A program made the position numbers and the translations under genes. Below, in pieces: positions 9,397 through 17,814 of a stretch of 64,000 nt of DNA. Positions within the stretch are counted from its first letter, which is position 1, and each line of letters starts with the position of its first letter. Source of the stretch: JAEUIA01 sp038330085 (GTDB taxonomy: Bacteria; Planctomycetota; UBA1135; GCA-002686595). The notes below the pieces were generated by a model. It worked only from the letters and a program-made list of their open reading frames with translations. It had not been told where the DNA came from and did not search any database. The stretch lies in contig JBBQNP010000002.1 of assembly GCA_038330085.1 (NCBI GenBank), forward strand, positions 1 through 64,000, given 5' to 3'.

Positions 9397-10715
9397 TTTT
9401 CGTCGGGGGTCCGCTGCGACGCGGCGTCGACGACGTGCGCGCCGTCGGGGAGGTTGTACCCGCCGTCGGTGATGACGCGGTCGCCGGCGTGGACCAGGCC
9501 TTCCACCGCGACGAGCCCCGCATGGTGACCGAGCACCTTCACGCGGACGATCTTGGCAGTGTCGTCGACGCCCGCGAGCACGACGGTCGGCTCGTCGTTG
9601 GAGCGCACGACGGCACTCTCCGGCACGAGCGTGACACCCTCGAGCCGGTGCAATTCGATCTCGCCCCTCACCGTCAAACCAGGCGACAGCGGCGGAGCAC
9701 CGGCTTCAGGCTCGACGAAGACGTCGATCAGACCGCTCGCTGCATCGATCTCCCCGCCCGTTCGCACGACGTGACCCTCTCGAGTCACGCCGCCCGCATC
9801 TTCCCATGTCGCGTGCGCGCCCACCGCGACGTCATGATCGACCGCAGCCGACACCGAGAAGCGCACGATGCGCGCGTCGGTCAAGAGCATGCGACCCAAC
9901 GTCGCACCGGCGTCGAGCTTCTCTCCCGCGCGTGCCGCGACCTGCGTGATGCGTCCGTCCGCCGGCGCGCGCACCTCGGCTTCCGCGACGATGCGCTCGG
10001 CGTCGCGCACGTTCGCCTCCGCAGCCGCGCGAGCGGAGGCCAGATTTTCGTGCTGCAACTGCGCGTTGGTCGACTCGAATCCGGCGACGGCCGACTGCGC
10101 CAGCTTCTCTTCCGCGCGCGCCTGTTCGGCAGCCTGATTTGCTTCGTCCAGGGCCTTGTCGGACACCAGCCCGTCGGAGTGCAGTTTCCCGAGCCGGGCG
10201 AGCTGTGCGTCGGCGAGTGCTCGGGCCGACGTTGCGCGTCTCGCAGCGGCATCGAGCTCGGCTGTCTGGCGCACGCGCCCCGTCTTCTCGAACTCGGAGA
10301 GCTGACTGTCTGCCTGCGCGAGCACCGCGCGCGTCTGCGCCAACGTCGCCTCCAACGGTGCTCTCTCGAAGCGCACGAGCACTGCACCGCTCTTCACCGA
10401 TTCGCCTGCGGAGACGAGAACCTTCTCGACGCGCCCGCTCGCGCGCGAGCTCAACGTTCGTTCCGCATCGGGCGCCGGGGTCACGACGCCCGCCGCGACG
10501 ACGACGATGGGCAGGTCGCCGCGCGTGACCGGCGTCATCGTGACGCGCACCGACATCTTCGAGGGCTCGATCGCCGGCGCGGCTGCTTCGTCGCCTTGTT
10601 CTTGTGCCGCCGCGGAAGGAAAGACGAACGCGCGCACCGACCAGCCGATCGCCAGACCCGCGAGAGCCACGAGCACACCGCCGACGATCGTCCCTGTCTT
10701 CTTGTCCGAGCGCAC
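9393..10715 (-). CDS. RND periplasmic adaptor (membrane fusion protein)
   Basis: A 440-residue adaptor linking permease and outer-membrane factor. It starts at GTG with an uncleaved or signal-anchor helix (residues about 8-28). It then has a beta-barrel/lipoyl half-motif (RASGRVEKVLVSAGESVKSG), a long helical hairpin of about 110 residues and the second lipoyl half (ADGRITQVAARAGEKLDAG). It is first in the three-gene operon running leftwards with the permease and the OMF. No local regulator gene is adjacent. The convergent two-component system at 2.8-4.9 kb is a candidate regulator. Confidence 0.9.
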   Translation of the reverse strand: MRSDKKTGTIVGGVLVALAGLAIGWSVRAFVFPSAAAQEQGDEAAAPAIEPSKMSVRVTMTPVTRGDLPIVVVAAGVVTPAPDAERTLSSRASGRVEKVLVSAGESVKSGAVLVRFERAPLEATLAQTRAVLAQADSQLSEFEKTGRVRQTAELDAAARRATSARALADAQLARLGKLHSDGLVSDKALDEANQAAEQARAEEKLAQSAVAGFESTNAQLQHENLASARAAAEANVRDAERIVAEAEVRAPADGRITQVAARAGEKLDAGATLGRMLLTDARIVRFSVSAAVDHDVAVGAHATWEDAGGVTREGHVVRTGGEIDAASGLIDVFVEPEAGAPPLSPGLTVRGEIELHRLEGVTLVPESAVVRSNDEPTVVLAGVDDTAKIVRVKVLGHHAGLVAVEGLVHAGDRVITDGGYNLPDGAHVVDAASQRTPDEK

Positions 10716-10971
10716 GCGCGGATTCTAGTGGGTGCGGCTCCCTCGCGACATCCGTCATGCCGGCAATGACTGGAACGTGACGACCTCCGCGAAAGAGACC
10801 GCGCCCGCACTCGGTATCGAGAGTGCCGGGGTCAGGCTTCCCAGGTGATCAAGCTCTCGCAGCACTTTCGTAGGTCGCACGACATGCATCGCTTCAGAAC
10901 TCAACCAGCGAGTCACCCTCTCGGCAAGATGCCCCTCGAAGCGGTCGTGACGACGGTCGGCAAACGCAGAA

Positions 10972-10993
10972 CGCCGGGCTCGATGGCCCGGCG
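10972..10993 (-). terminator. GC hairpin downstream of the thioredoxin-fold gene
   Basis: A perfect 8-bp stem (CGCCGGGC/GCCCGGCG) closes a 6-base loop about 65 bases past the stop at 11058. There is no clean U tract, so this is a possible rather than certain terminator. The rest of the 342-base gap (10716-11057) shows no gene I can support. Confidence 0.4.
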
Positions 10994-11057
10994 CTCGCAT
11001 TCGCGGCGACCCGACGTCCTCACGACGGTTCGAGTGCCTGCAATTCAGTTGTGCTGA

Positions 11058-11801
11058 CTACTTCTTCGGCGGCTCCTTGCCACCACCCGCGGGTGCGGGC
11101 TTCTCGGCGGCCACCGCCGCATCGATCGCGTCGTTCAAGAAGTGCTTCGCATCCTTCTTCTCGCCCTTCGGGTCTTCGTCGGCCGGACCGGAGTAACGCA
11201 GGATTCCCTTCGCGTCGATCACGAGCGAGTACGGTGCGGGCTTGCCACCGAACTTCGTCATGAGCGCGCCGTCCTTGTCGGCCACGAGAACCATCTTGCC
11301 GTCGAGACCGCGCGACTTCAGCGCCTCCTTCAAGGCTGCGTTGGGATCCTTCACCGTCGGATCGAAGTCCGCCTTGTCGGCGTCGATGGCGATGAACACG
11401 ACTCCCTTGGCTTCTTGCGTCGTCACCAGCTCGGCGAGGCGCTTGTCGTACGCCATCGAATCAGCCGACTTCGCCGACCAGAACTCGAGCACGACGACCT
11501 TGCCGCGCATGTCGGCCAGCTTGTGCGCCTTCGCATCGAGATCGGTCATGCTGATCGCGCCGTCGACCTCCGAACCCACGGCGATCTTCTTGTCCGACTT
11601 GGGTTGCTCCTTGGGCTTCTCCTTCGGCTTGTCGGGCGCCTTCGCCTTGGGCTTGTCCGGCGGCTTCGGCTTTTGCTTGGGAGGATCGCCGGCCTTGTTC
11701 ATGGCCGGTGCGGTCGTCGTCGTCGCGTGCGCGCCGATCGTAGTGACTCCGAGAACGGCTGCGATCATGCAGCTCGGTACGAGGAGACGGTGGATGTTCA
11801 T
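11058..11801 (-). CDS. Secreted thioredoxin-fold (TlpA/AhpC-like) protein lacking cysteines
   Basis: A 247-residue protein with an N-terminal signal peptide (MNIHRLLVPSCMIAAVLG) and a Lys/Pro-rich linker (about residues 35-75). A TlpA/peroxiredoxin-like domain follows with GKVVVLEFWSAKSADS, VVFIAIDADK and PAPYSLVIDAKG (cis-Pro loop). In TlpA-type proteins the FW segment continues into a CxxC. Here it reads WSAKSADS, and the mature domain contains no cysteine, so it cannot act as a disulfide oxidoreductase. The start at 11801 is set by AAGGAA upstream and by the signal peptide, although the frame is open further upstream. The basic, Pro-rich tail (KEPPKK) is typical of periplasmic linker sequences. 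Confidence 0.75.
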   Translation of the reverse strand: MNIHRLLVPSCMIAAVLGVTTIGAHATTTTAPAMNKAGDPPKQKPKPPDKPKAKAPDKPKEKPKEQPKSDKKIAVGSEVDGAISMTDLDAKAHKLADMRGKVVVLEFWSAKSADSMAYDKRLAELVTTQEAKGVVFIAIDADKADFDPTVKDPNAALKEALKSRGLDGKMVLVADKDGALMTKFGGKPAPYSLVIDAKGILRYSGPADEDPKGEKKDAKHFLNDAIDAAVAAEKPAPAGGGKEPPKK

Positions 11802-12062
11802 GTTTCGGTTCCTTGTCGTGCGGTGACATCGACGCCGAGGATCGATCGGCTTCGACCTGGTTCTGGCCAGGAGCATCAGGCTAGCTCTTCGCGTTCTCGC
11901 CGGATGTTCGAAGGCGAAGCAATCCGCGACGACGATCCCGCTTCGAGCGCGCCGCCTACGTCGATATCTCGGCCGCGTGAGGAGAAGTCGGTCATCGTTC
12001 GTATCACGCCCGTAAGTCACCCTCGTTCGGAGCCTTCCTCCTCTTCAGGAGTGCGCAAGAAG

Positions 12063-12950
12063 TCACGGCCGGACCGACAGGCTACGGGCGAGGGCAGGCG
12101 GCGGTGTTGCAGGGCTGCGACGGAGGATCGCGAGGCCCACGCCGCATAGGATCAGCGCTGCGGCAATCCCGAGTCGCGCGGTCAGTTGTTCACCCAACAA
12201 CGCGATCCCGGCGACCGCGACGAGCACGGGGACGAGCAACTGCACCAGCGCGGCGCGCTTGGCGGAGATCGCGGGCAACGCGAGGTACCAGGCGCTGTAA
12301 CCGAGGCCTGATGCGAGCACGCCCGACGCGAGCGCGAGCACGATGCCGCGCGACGACGCTTGCAGTCCGCTCCTACCGACGAGAAGGCCCGCGAGCGCGA
12401 GTGGAACGCTCCAGGCGAAGTTGCCGGCGGTCGTGCGCAGCGGCGACCGACTCGACTTGCCGCGGATCGAGTACGCACCCCAGGCGACACCGGCGAGCGC
12501 CATCGACAAGAGTCCGATCGGATCGGCGGTCGCATCACCGCGCGTGGCCAGCACGGCCAGACCGCCCAGCGCGAGCCCGAGCCCGAGCCATTCGCGCGCG
12601 CCCAACCTCTCGCCGCGCAGTATCCCCCACCCGATCATCGCGACCTGCACCGCTGCGAACAGCACGAGCGCGCCGACGCCGGCCGAGAGACGCAAGTATG
12701 CGAACGAGAACGCGGCCGCGTACACGAACAGCGCGATAGCGGATGCGAAGCTCGCACCGGACCGCTCGCTTCCTTTGCGAGAGTTTGCGCGCGCGAGGAT
12801 CGCCAGGACGACAGCACCTCCGACCAGCCGCACCGCGGTGAACGACCACGCGTCGATCGCATGTCCGCCCAGCGCCATGCGGCACAGGATCGAGTTGCCG
12901 GCGAATCCGATCAGCGCGAGGGCGAGGGCGAGCTTCGTCTTGGAGGACAT
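12063..12950 (-). CDS. EamA/DMT-family transporter
   Basis: A 295-residue inner-membrane protein with ten predicted hydrophobic helices arranged as two EamA repeats. The first repeat starts near LALALALIGFAGNSILCRMAL and the second near DPIGLLSMALAGVAWGAYSIRGK. Drug/metabolite transporters of this family export metabolites or amino acids, and no substrate is inferable here. The ATG at 12950 lacks a visible ribosome site. It is divergent from the flavoprotein at 13057, with 106 bases between. Confidence 0.85.
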   Translation of the reverse strand: MSSKTKLALALALIGFAGNSILCRMALGGHAIDAWSFTAVRLVGGAVVLAILARANSRKGSERSGASFASAIALFVYAAAFSFAYLRLSAGVGALVLFAAVQVAMIGWGILRGERLGAREWLGLGLALGGLAVLATRGDATADPIGLLSMALAGVAWGAYSIRGKSSRSPLRTTAGNFAWSVPLALAGLLVGRSGLQASSRGIVLALASGVLASGLGYSAWYLALPAISAKRAALVQLLVPVLVAVAGIALLGEQLTARLGIAAALILCGVGLAILRRSPATPPPALARSLSVRP

Positions 12951-13056
12951 CGACGCGAGCGTACTACTACAACGAGCGGAGAAGGCTCCGCTTTCGGTGG
13001 CCGAAGAATACGGGGAGACGATCTACTAGAGCGAGTCCGATCCAAAAGGTGCATAC

Positions 13057-14709
13057 ATGGTTCGTCAAGACTTGAACGCCGTCGCGTTCCCGACACTCGA
13101 TGCCACGCAGCTTGGCTACTTGGGTGGTTGCTCGCGCACGCGGCTCGTGCGTCACGCCGACGGCGACAGGCTCGTGGAGGCCGGCGACGTCGACTTCAAG
13201 TTCTACGTGGTCAAGTTGGGACGCGTCGATGCCGTCGACGACACAGGTGACGAGAGAACGACGCTCGCGGTGCACGGGCCGGGACAGTTCACCGGGGAAG
13301 TGACGATGATGACCGGCGGTCCCTCGCTCGTGTCGTTGATGGTGCGCGGCGAGACCGAGGTGTACGAGGTGACGACCGAGGTGTTGCGCGAGATCGTCAA
13401 CCGCTATCCGGAGCTGGGTGACGAGATCCTGCAGGCGTTCCTCGCGCGCCGGCAAATGCTGACCGAGTCGGAAGACTTCACCGGCGCGCGCGTGATCGGC
13501 TCGCAGTACTCGCCCGACACGTCGCGCGTCCGTGACTTCTTGTTCCGCGTGCGCATGCCGTTCCGTTGGCTCGACATCGAATCCGATCCGAAGGTGCGCA
13601 AGCTGCTCGAGCTCTTCGGCGCGCGCGAAGAGGACACGCCCGTCGTCGCGTGGGGACAGAAGATCCTGCTCAAAAACCCGACGAACGAGCAGCTCGCCAC
13701 GGCACTCGGCATCCATCGGCCGCTCAAGCAGAAGGTGTACGACCTCGTCGTCGTCGGCGCCGGGCCGGCGGGCCTCGGTGCGGCGGTGTACGCGGCTTCG
13801 GAAGGACTGTCGACGGTCGTGCTCGACAGCATCGGTCCAGGCGGACAAGCGGGCCGCAGCATGCGCATCGAGAACTATCTCGGATTCCCGACCGGCATCA
13901 CGGGTGCGGAGCTGACCGAGCGTGCTCTCCTGCAGGCGGGCAAGTTCGGCGCGAACGTGTCGGCGCCGGCGACGGTCACGCGCATGACCTTCGAGAACGG
14001 CTATCCGCTGTTGCAGCTCGACGACGGCGAGACGCTCGCTCCCAAGTGCGTGCTCATCGCGACGGGGGCCGAGTACCGCCGCTTGGCGGCAGAGGGTTGC
14101 GAGCAGTTCGAAGGGCGCGGCGTCTACTACGCGGCCACGATGAACGAGGTCTCGATGTGCCGGGGTTCCGAAGTGATCGTCGTGGGCGGCGGCAACTCCG
14201 CCGGACAGGCGGCCGTTTTCCTGTCCGAGCACGCGAGCAAGGTGCACCTCATCGTGCGCGCGAGCGACCTCTACAAGGACATGTCGACCTACCTCGCGCG
14301 ACGCATCGAGAACACTCCGTCGATCGAAATCCTGCTCGACACGCGCGTGAAGCGCATCACCGGCAGCTCACACGTTGGTTCGGTCGCGGTCGAGAACGTG
14401 CGCACGGGCGAGGTGTGGGACTTGAAGACACCGGTGTTGTTCAGCTTCATCGGCGCGATCCCGCGCACGAACTGGTTGCCGGCGGAGGTCGAGCGCGACG
14501 AGAAGGACTTCGTGCGAACGGGCCCACAGATCGGACAATCGCCGCACTGGAAGCCGAAGCGTCCGCCGTTGATGCTGGAGACGAGCCACGCCGGAGTGTT
14601 CGCGGCAGGCGACGTGCGCTCAGGCTCCGTGAAGCGCGTGGCGTCGGCGGTCGGCGAAGGCGCGATGGCCGTGACGTTCGTGCACGAGTACATGGCCAGC
14701 AGCCGCTGA
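13057..14709 (+). CDS. Cyclic-nucleotide-domain / thioredoxin-reductase-like flavoprotein without CxxC
   Basis: A 550-residue three-part protein. Residues 1-130 form a cNMP-binding-like beta roll (GPGQFTGEVTMMTGGPSLVS). Residues 140-235 are a thioredoxin/glutaredoxin-like domain (IGSQYSPDTSRVRDFL) without cysteines. Residues 240-550 are a thioredoxin-reductase-like FAD/NAD(P) module with VVGAGPAGLGAAVYAASEG, VVGGGNSAGQAA and the FAD-closing FAAGDVRSGSVKRVASAVGEG. The redox CATC of bacterial thioredoxin reductase is replaced by AATM at residues 359-362. The architecture is familiar from database entries named cyclic nucleotide-binding thioredoxin-disulfide reductase family, but catalysis must differ. 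AAGGTG precedes the ATG. Confidence 0.88.
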   Translation: MVRQDLNAVAFPTLDATQLGYLGGCSRTRLVRHADGDRLVEAGDVDFKFYVVKLGRVDAVDDTGDERTTLAVHGPGQFTGEVTMMTGGPSLVSLMVRGETEVYEVTTEVLREIVNRYPELGDEILQAFLARRQMLTESEDFTGARVIGSQYSPDTSRVRDFLFRVRMPFRWLDIESDPKVRKLLELFGAREEDTPVVAWGQKILLKNPTNEQLATALGIHRPLKQKVYDLVVVGAGPAGLGAAVYAASEGLSTVVLDSIGPGGQAGRSMRIENYLGFPTGITGAELTERALLQAGKFGANVSAPATVTRMTFENGYPLLQLDDGETLAPKCVLIATGAEYRRLAAEGCEQFEGRGVYYAATMNEVSMCRGSEVIVVGGGNSAGQAAVFLSEHASKVHLIVRASDLYKDMSTYLARRIENTPSIEILLDTRVKRITGSSHVGSVAVENVRTGEVWDLKTPVLFSFIGAIPRTNWLPAEVERDEKDFVRTGPQIGQSPHWKPKRPPLMLETSHAGVFAAGDVRSGSVKRVASAVGEGAMAVTFVHEYMASSR

Positions 14710-14766
14710 TCGTCTGCGCGCGCCGAGGAAGTCAGGCGATCGAATCGACGGCCGCTCGACGGCACA

Positions 14767-16896
14767 TCAGCGCAACTGCAGCGCGTCGATCCCCTCTTCG
14801 TTCGCGACGAAGAGGACGTCGGCGCGGACCGACCAGGGTCTTCCGCTCTGCCGGATCTGCTCGCCTTCGACGCTCCCGTCGCGCGCAGCGAGGCACACTA
14901 GCGCGCCGCGTGAGGGCGACGCGACCCAGACGTGATCCCCCGAGAGCTTCAGGCCCGGCTCGTCGTGTGACTCGTGTCCGCGATCCACGTCGCGTGTCCA
15001 GACGACCGCGCCGGCGTCGATGGCGCACACGCGCCCGTCGTGCGTGAGCGCGAAGACACGACCGCTCTTGGCGTCGACGACGATGCGGCGAACCGACGAA
15101 CCGGTCGCGGTTTCCCAGCGTGTGCTGCCGTCCTTCGGATCGAGTGCGACGACGCTGCCGTCCGTACGACCGGCGACGAGCAGCATGGTCGTGCTGGCAA
15201 CGACCGTCCACGCCGGAGGAATCAGCCCGCGCGCACGATTACGGCGCTCCCATGTCGTGGGCCACGTCGCGCTTCCGCTCGACCGCGCGCCCAGATCGAC
15301 GCAGGTCAGGCACGATTCGGCTCCGCACACGAACAGCGACCCGCCTGCGCTGCCGAGCGCTGCGTTGGGCAGCACGCCGCTCGTCGGCAGATCGGGGAGG
15401 ACCGACCCGCTCTTGCGCGCGAGCACGTCGATGTGTCCGCCGAGCGTGCGCGCGATGACGTGATCCGCAGCGAAACCCGCCACGAGCACACGTCCCTTCA
15501 GCGCGCGCGACCACGCGGGTTCGTTGCGCAGCGCCGGCACGCAGGCCAGCACCGTCTTCCCCGATTCGTCCTGCACGCCGCCGCCGACGGCCATGCCGCC
15601 CATGAAGACGGGACCGCCGTCTCCCGTCGGCGCCTTCCACACCAGCACGCCCTGATCGTCGGCGAAGCTGCCGAACTCGCCGGCCTCGGCGGCGAACGGA
15701 AGATCGAACGCGGCGGTTTGCTTGCCATCTGCGATCGACAACCAACGCGCGTGCCCCTTCGCGTCCAGCACGAACACTCGTTCGCCGACGACGTCCACGA
15801 GCTCGGCCTGCGCGAGCGGGACGTGCCATGTCGGTTGCAACGCGGCCGACGCAATCGTCGACTCGGACTCGGTGAGGGGCGGCGTCGCGATCGTCAACGC
15901 GCTCGCCGTGCGCGAGCCTCGTGCCAGCAGCGCTGCCGCACTCAGCGCGGTGACGTACGCGCGATTCGTCTCCGTGTCGGACATGAACGACATCTCGTCC
16001 GGGCTCTCGGCCACGATGCTGGCGAAGGTGCCGTCGGGACGTTGAGCCTTGCGCACGCGTGCGAGCACTTGCTCGTCGAACGAACTCGCGACGGCGGGAC
16101 CGAGCGCGCTGCACGCGAGCGCGCCGAGGAACAGGTGAAACGCCGTGCTCGCGTGTCCGTCGGGAATCGCGTCCACGTTGCGCAGCACGTAGGCACCGGC
16201 GCGTGCGCAGCGCGGGTCGTCACCCAGGCCAAGGCTCGACAGCGCGAGCACGGTTCCGCACGTGCGCCCGGCCTCGATGCCCTTCGTGTACGGCCGTCCT
16301 CCGTAGGGCATGCCGCCGCTCGTTCCCTGCACGTCGCTCAAGAGAGCGAGCCCGTTCACGATCGACTCCGCGTCGGTTTCGAGGCCGAAACGTCGTGCAA
16401 AACCGAGGCTCACGAGCGCGAGGTTCGTCGTCGCGACGAGCGTCGATGGATAGAACGAGAGACCGAAGCTCGCACCGTGATCCCACCCGCCCTCGGCGTT
16501 CTGCCGACCGGCGAAACCACGCGCGACCTCGGCGAGGATCTCGGCGCCGCCACGTCCGCGCAGCTCGCGCTCGATGCTGTACAGCCCGGCGAAACCGTCG
16601 GTCCAGTTCGCGAAGCCGCCGAACACGCCGCTCTTGTCGCCCAAATGCGAGCGGATGCGTGCGTCGAGCTGCGCCAGCAGCTTTTCGTCCGCTTGTCTGT
16701 CGTTGCGGGCGAGCTCGAGCCAGGCGACCAGAGCGTCGACGACGATGCGCTTGCTCGCGTCGTTGGCGTGACCCGCGTCCGTCTTCGTCCAGGCCGTGCT
16801 GGTGACGCGCGGCTCGAGCCATTGCAGAGCGTGAGCGGCGAGCGCGTCGTCTGACGGCGGGGACGCCGCGCACGCGAGCAGGACCTCAGCGAACAT
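14767..16896 (-). CDS. Alpha-toroid (terpenoid-cyclase fold) plus PQQ-propeller protein
   Basis: About 709 residues. Residues 25-370 carry repeated helical motifs of the prenyltransferase/squalene-cyclase-like toroid (QNAEGGWDHGASFGLSFYPS, GGMPYGGRPYTKG, QRPDGTFASIVAES). Residues about 390-709 form a beta-propeller with PQQ-like repeats (TDGSVVALDPKDGSTRWETA). Both halves are known as secreted or surface modules, and I see no catalytic DxDD motif, so I would not call it a cyclase. The start at 16896 overlaps the upstream gene stop by 11 bases, suggesting coupling. The frame is open upstream to 17028. Its short hydrophobic N-terminus (MFAEVLLACAAS) is a poor signal peptide. Confidence 0.65.
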   Translation of the reverse strand: MFAEVLLACAASPPSDDALAAHALQWLEPRVTSTAWTKTDAGHANDASKRIVVDALVAWLELARNDRQADEKLLAQLDARIRSHLGDKSGVFGGFANWTDGFAGLYSIERELRGRGGAEILAEVARGFAGRQNAEGGWDHGASFGLSFYPSTLVATTNLALVSLGFARRFGLETDAESIVNGLALLSDVQGTSGGMPYGGRPYTKGIEAGRTCGTVLALSSLGLGDDPRCARAGAYVLRNVDAIPDGHASTAFHLFLGALACSALGPAVASSFDEQVLARVRKAQRPDGTFASIVAESPDEMSFMSDTETNRAYVTALSAAALLARGSRTASALTIATPPLTESESTIASAALQPTWHVPLAQAELVDVVGERVFVLDAKGHARWLSIADGKQTAAFDLPFAAEAGEFGSFADDQGVLVWKAPTGDGGPVFMGGMAVGGGVQDESGKTVLACVPALRNEPAWSRALKGRVLVAGFAADHVIARTLGGHIDVLARKSGSVLPDLPTSGVLPNAALGSAGGSLFVCGAESCLTCVDLGARSSGSATWPTTWERRNRARGLIPPAWTVVASTTMLLVAGRTDGSVVALDPKDGSTRWETATGSSVRRIVVDAKSGRVFALTHDGRVCAIDAGAVVWTRDVDRGHESHDEPGLKLSGDHVWVASPSRGALVCLAARDGSVEGEQIRQSGRPWSVRADVLFVANEEGIDALQLR

Positions 16897-17725
16897 CAGA
16901 CCGCGCCGTCTCGCGCATCGAATCGAGGACGCTCTGTGCGTGCTTGTCGGGCGCCTGCGCGTCGAGGTGCAGCTCGTACACGCTGGTCGCACCCTCTTCG
17001 CTGCCCAGGTCGCTCGGCTGAACGACACGGGCGTTCGATCCGCCGCCCGCCACGGCGGTGCGTCGGATCTCGCCGAACGGATCGGAGCGCACGACGTCGA
17101 AGCGCATTCCGGCGAGCGCGCCCTTCGGATCGATCGTGAAGCGCGCCTCGATGCGCAGGATCTTGGGCATCGCCATCTGCATCATGCCTGCGCCGGACTT
17201 GATGAAGCGCGACGGCAGCTCGCAGGCGACGGTCTGTGTTTCGCCTTTGGTTCCGGACCACTCGACCACGGGTTTGTCCGCAGCCGCCGCCATGGATTCG
17301 AGAGACTTGGCCACCCCGCCGAGATCGAGCAGCGTCGTCAGGTCGGTGCATGCTTGCGAGACGTCGATCTGTGCGTCGGCGCACGTCGTGCGCACGATCG
17401 GCTGGACGCCGTCGTCGAGCAGCGCCATCTCGGGCAGGCGTTTCTTCGACAAGAGGAAGAGCTCGTTCTTCGAAGTGCGCCAGGCGTCGACGTCGCCCTT
17501 GAACTTCGGGCCGGATCCGGCTCCGCCCATGACGAACGCCATGTTGCCGTCGCTGTTCTCCGGGGCGTGCTCCGCGACGCTGACCGCGAAGTGCACCGAG
17601 TTCGCCTGCGCTGTTTCGCGCAACAAGTGCGTGAGCGCGACGACGTGAGGATCCGCCGCGCGCTGCTCGCCCGCGGGTTTGTCTTGGATGAGCGGAACCA
17701 GAAGCAGGAACGGAACGAACATCAT
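16886..17725 (-). CDS. Secreted protein of unknown function
   Basis: A 279-residue protein with a short signal peptide (MMFVPFLLLVPLIQ). The body has alternating beta-strand segments and a four-cysteine set, two of them in TTCADAQIDVSQACTDL. I do not recognise the family. The strand pattern (FKGDVDAWRTSKNELFLL, ILRIEARFTIDPKG) recalls LolA-like periplasmic carriers, but this is weak. The start is fixed by AAGGAG about 6 bases upstream of the tandem ATGATG. It is coupled to the toroid/PQQ gene, so the two probably act together. Confidence 0.65.
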   Translation of the reverse strand: MMFVPFLLLVPLIQDKPAGEQRAADPHVVALTHLLRETAQANSVHFAVSVAEHAPENSDGNMAFVMGGAGSGPKFKGDVDAWRTSKNELFLLSKKRLPEMALLDDGVQPIVRTTCADAQIDVSQACTDLTTLLDLGGVAKSLESMAAAADKPVVEWSGTKGETQTVACELPSRFIKSGAGMMQMAMPKILRIEARFTIDPKGALAGMRFDVVRSDPFGEIRRTAVAGGGSNARVVQPSDLGSEEGATSVYELHLDAQAPDKHAQSVLDSMRETARSDVR

Positions 17726-17814
17726 GGAAGTCTCCTTGGGGGCGTCAGCGTTCACCGTGCATGGACAGACTCTCTGCGCGAACGCGTGTGCGAGAGCCCG
17801 ATACGAAAACCAAC

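Noticed and set aside
10755..11000. A short 81-codon minus-strand open frame in the gap between the adaptor and the thioredoxin-fold gene
   Set aside because: It has no ribosome site and no recognisable sequence, and it overlaps the likely terminator hairpin.
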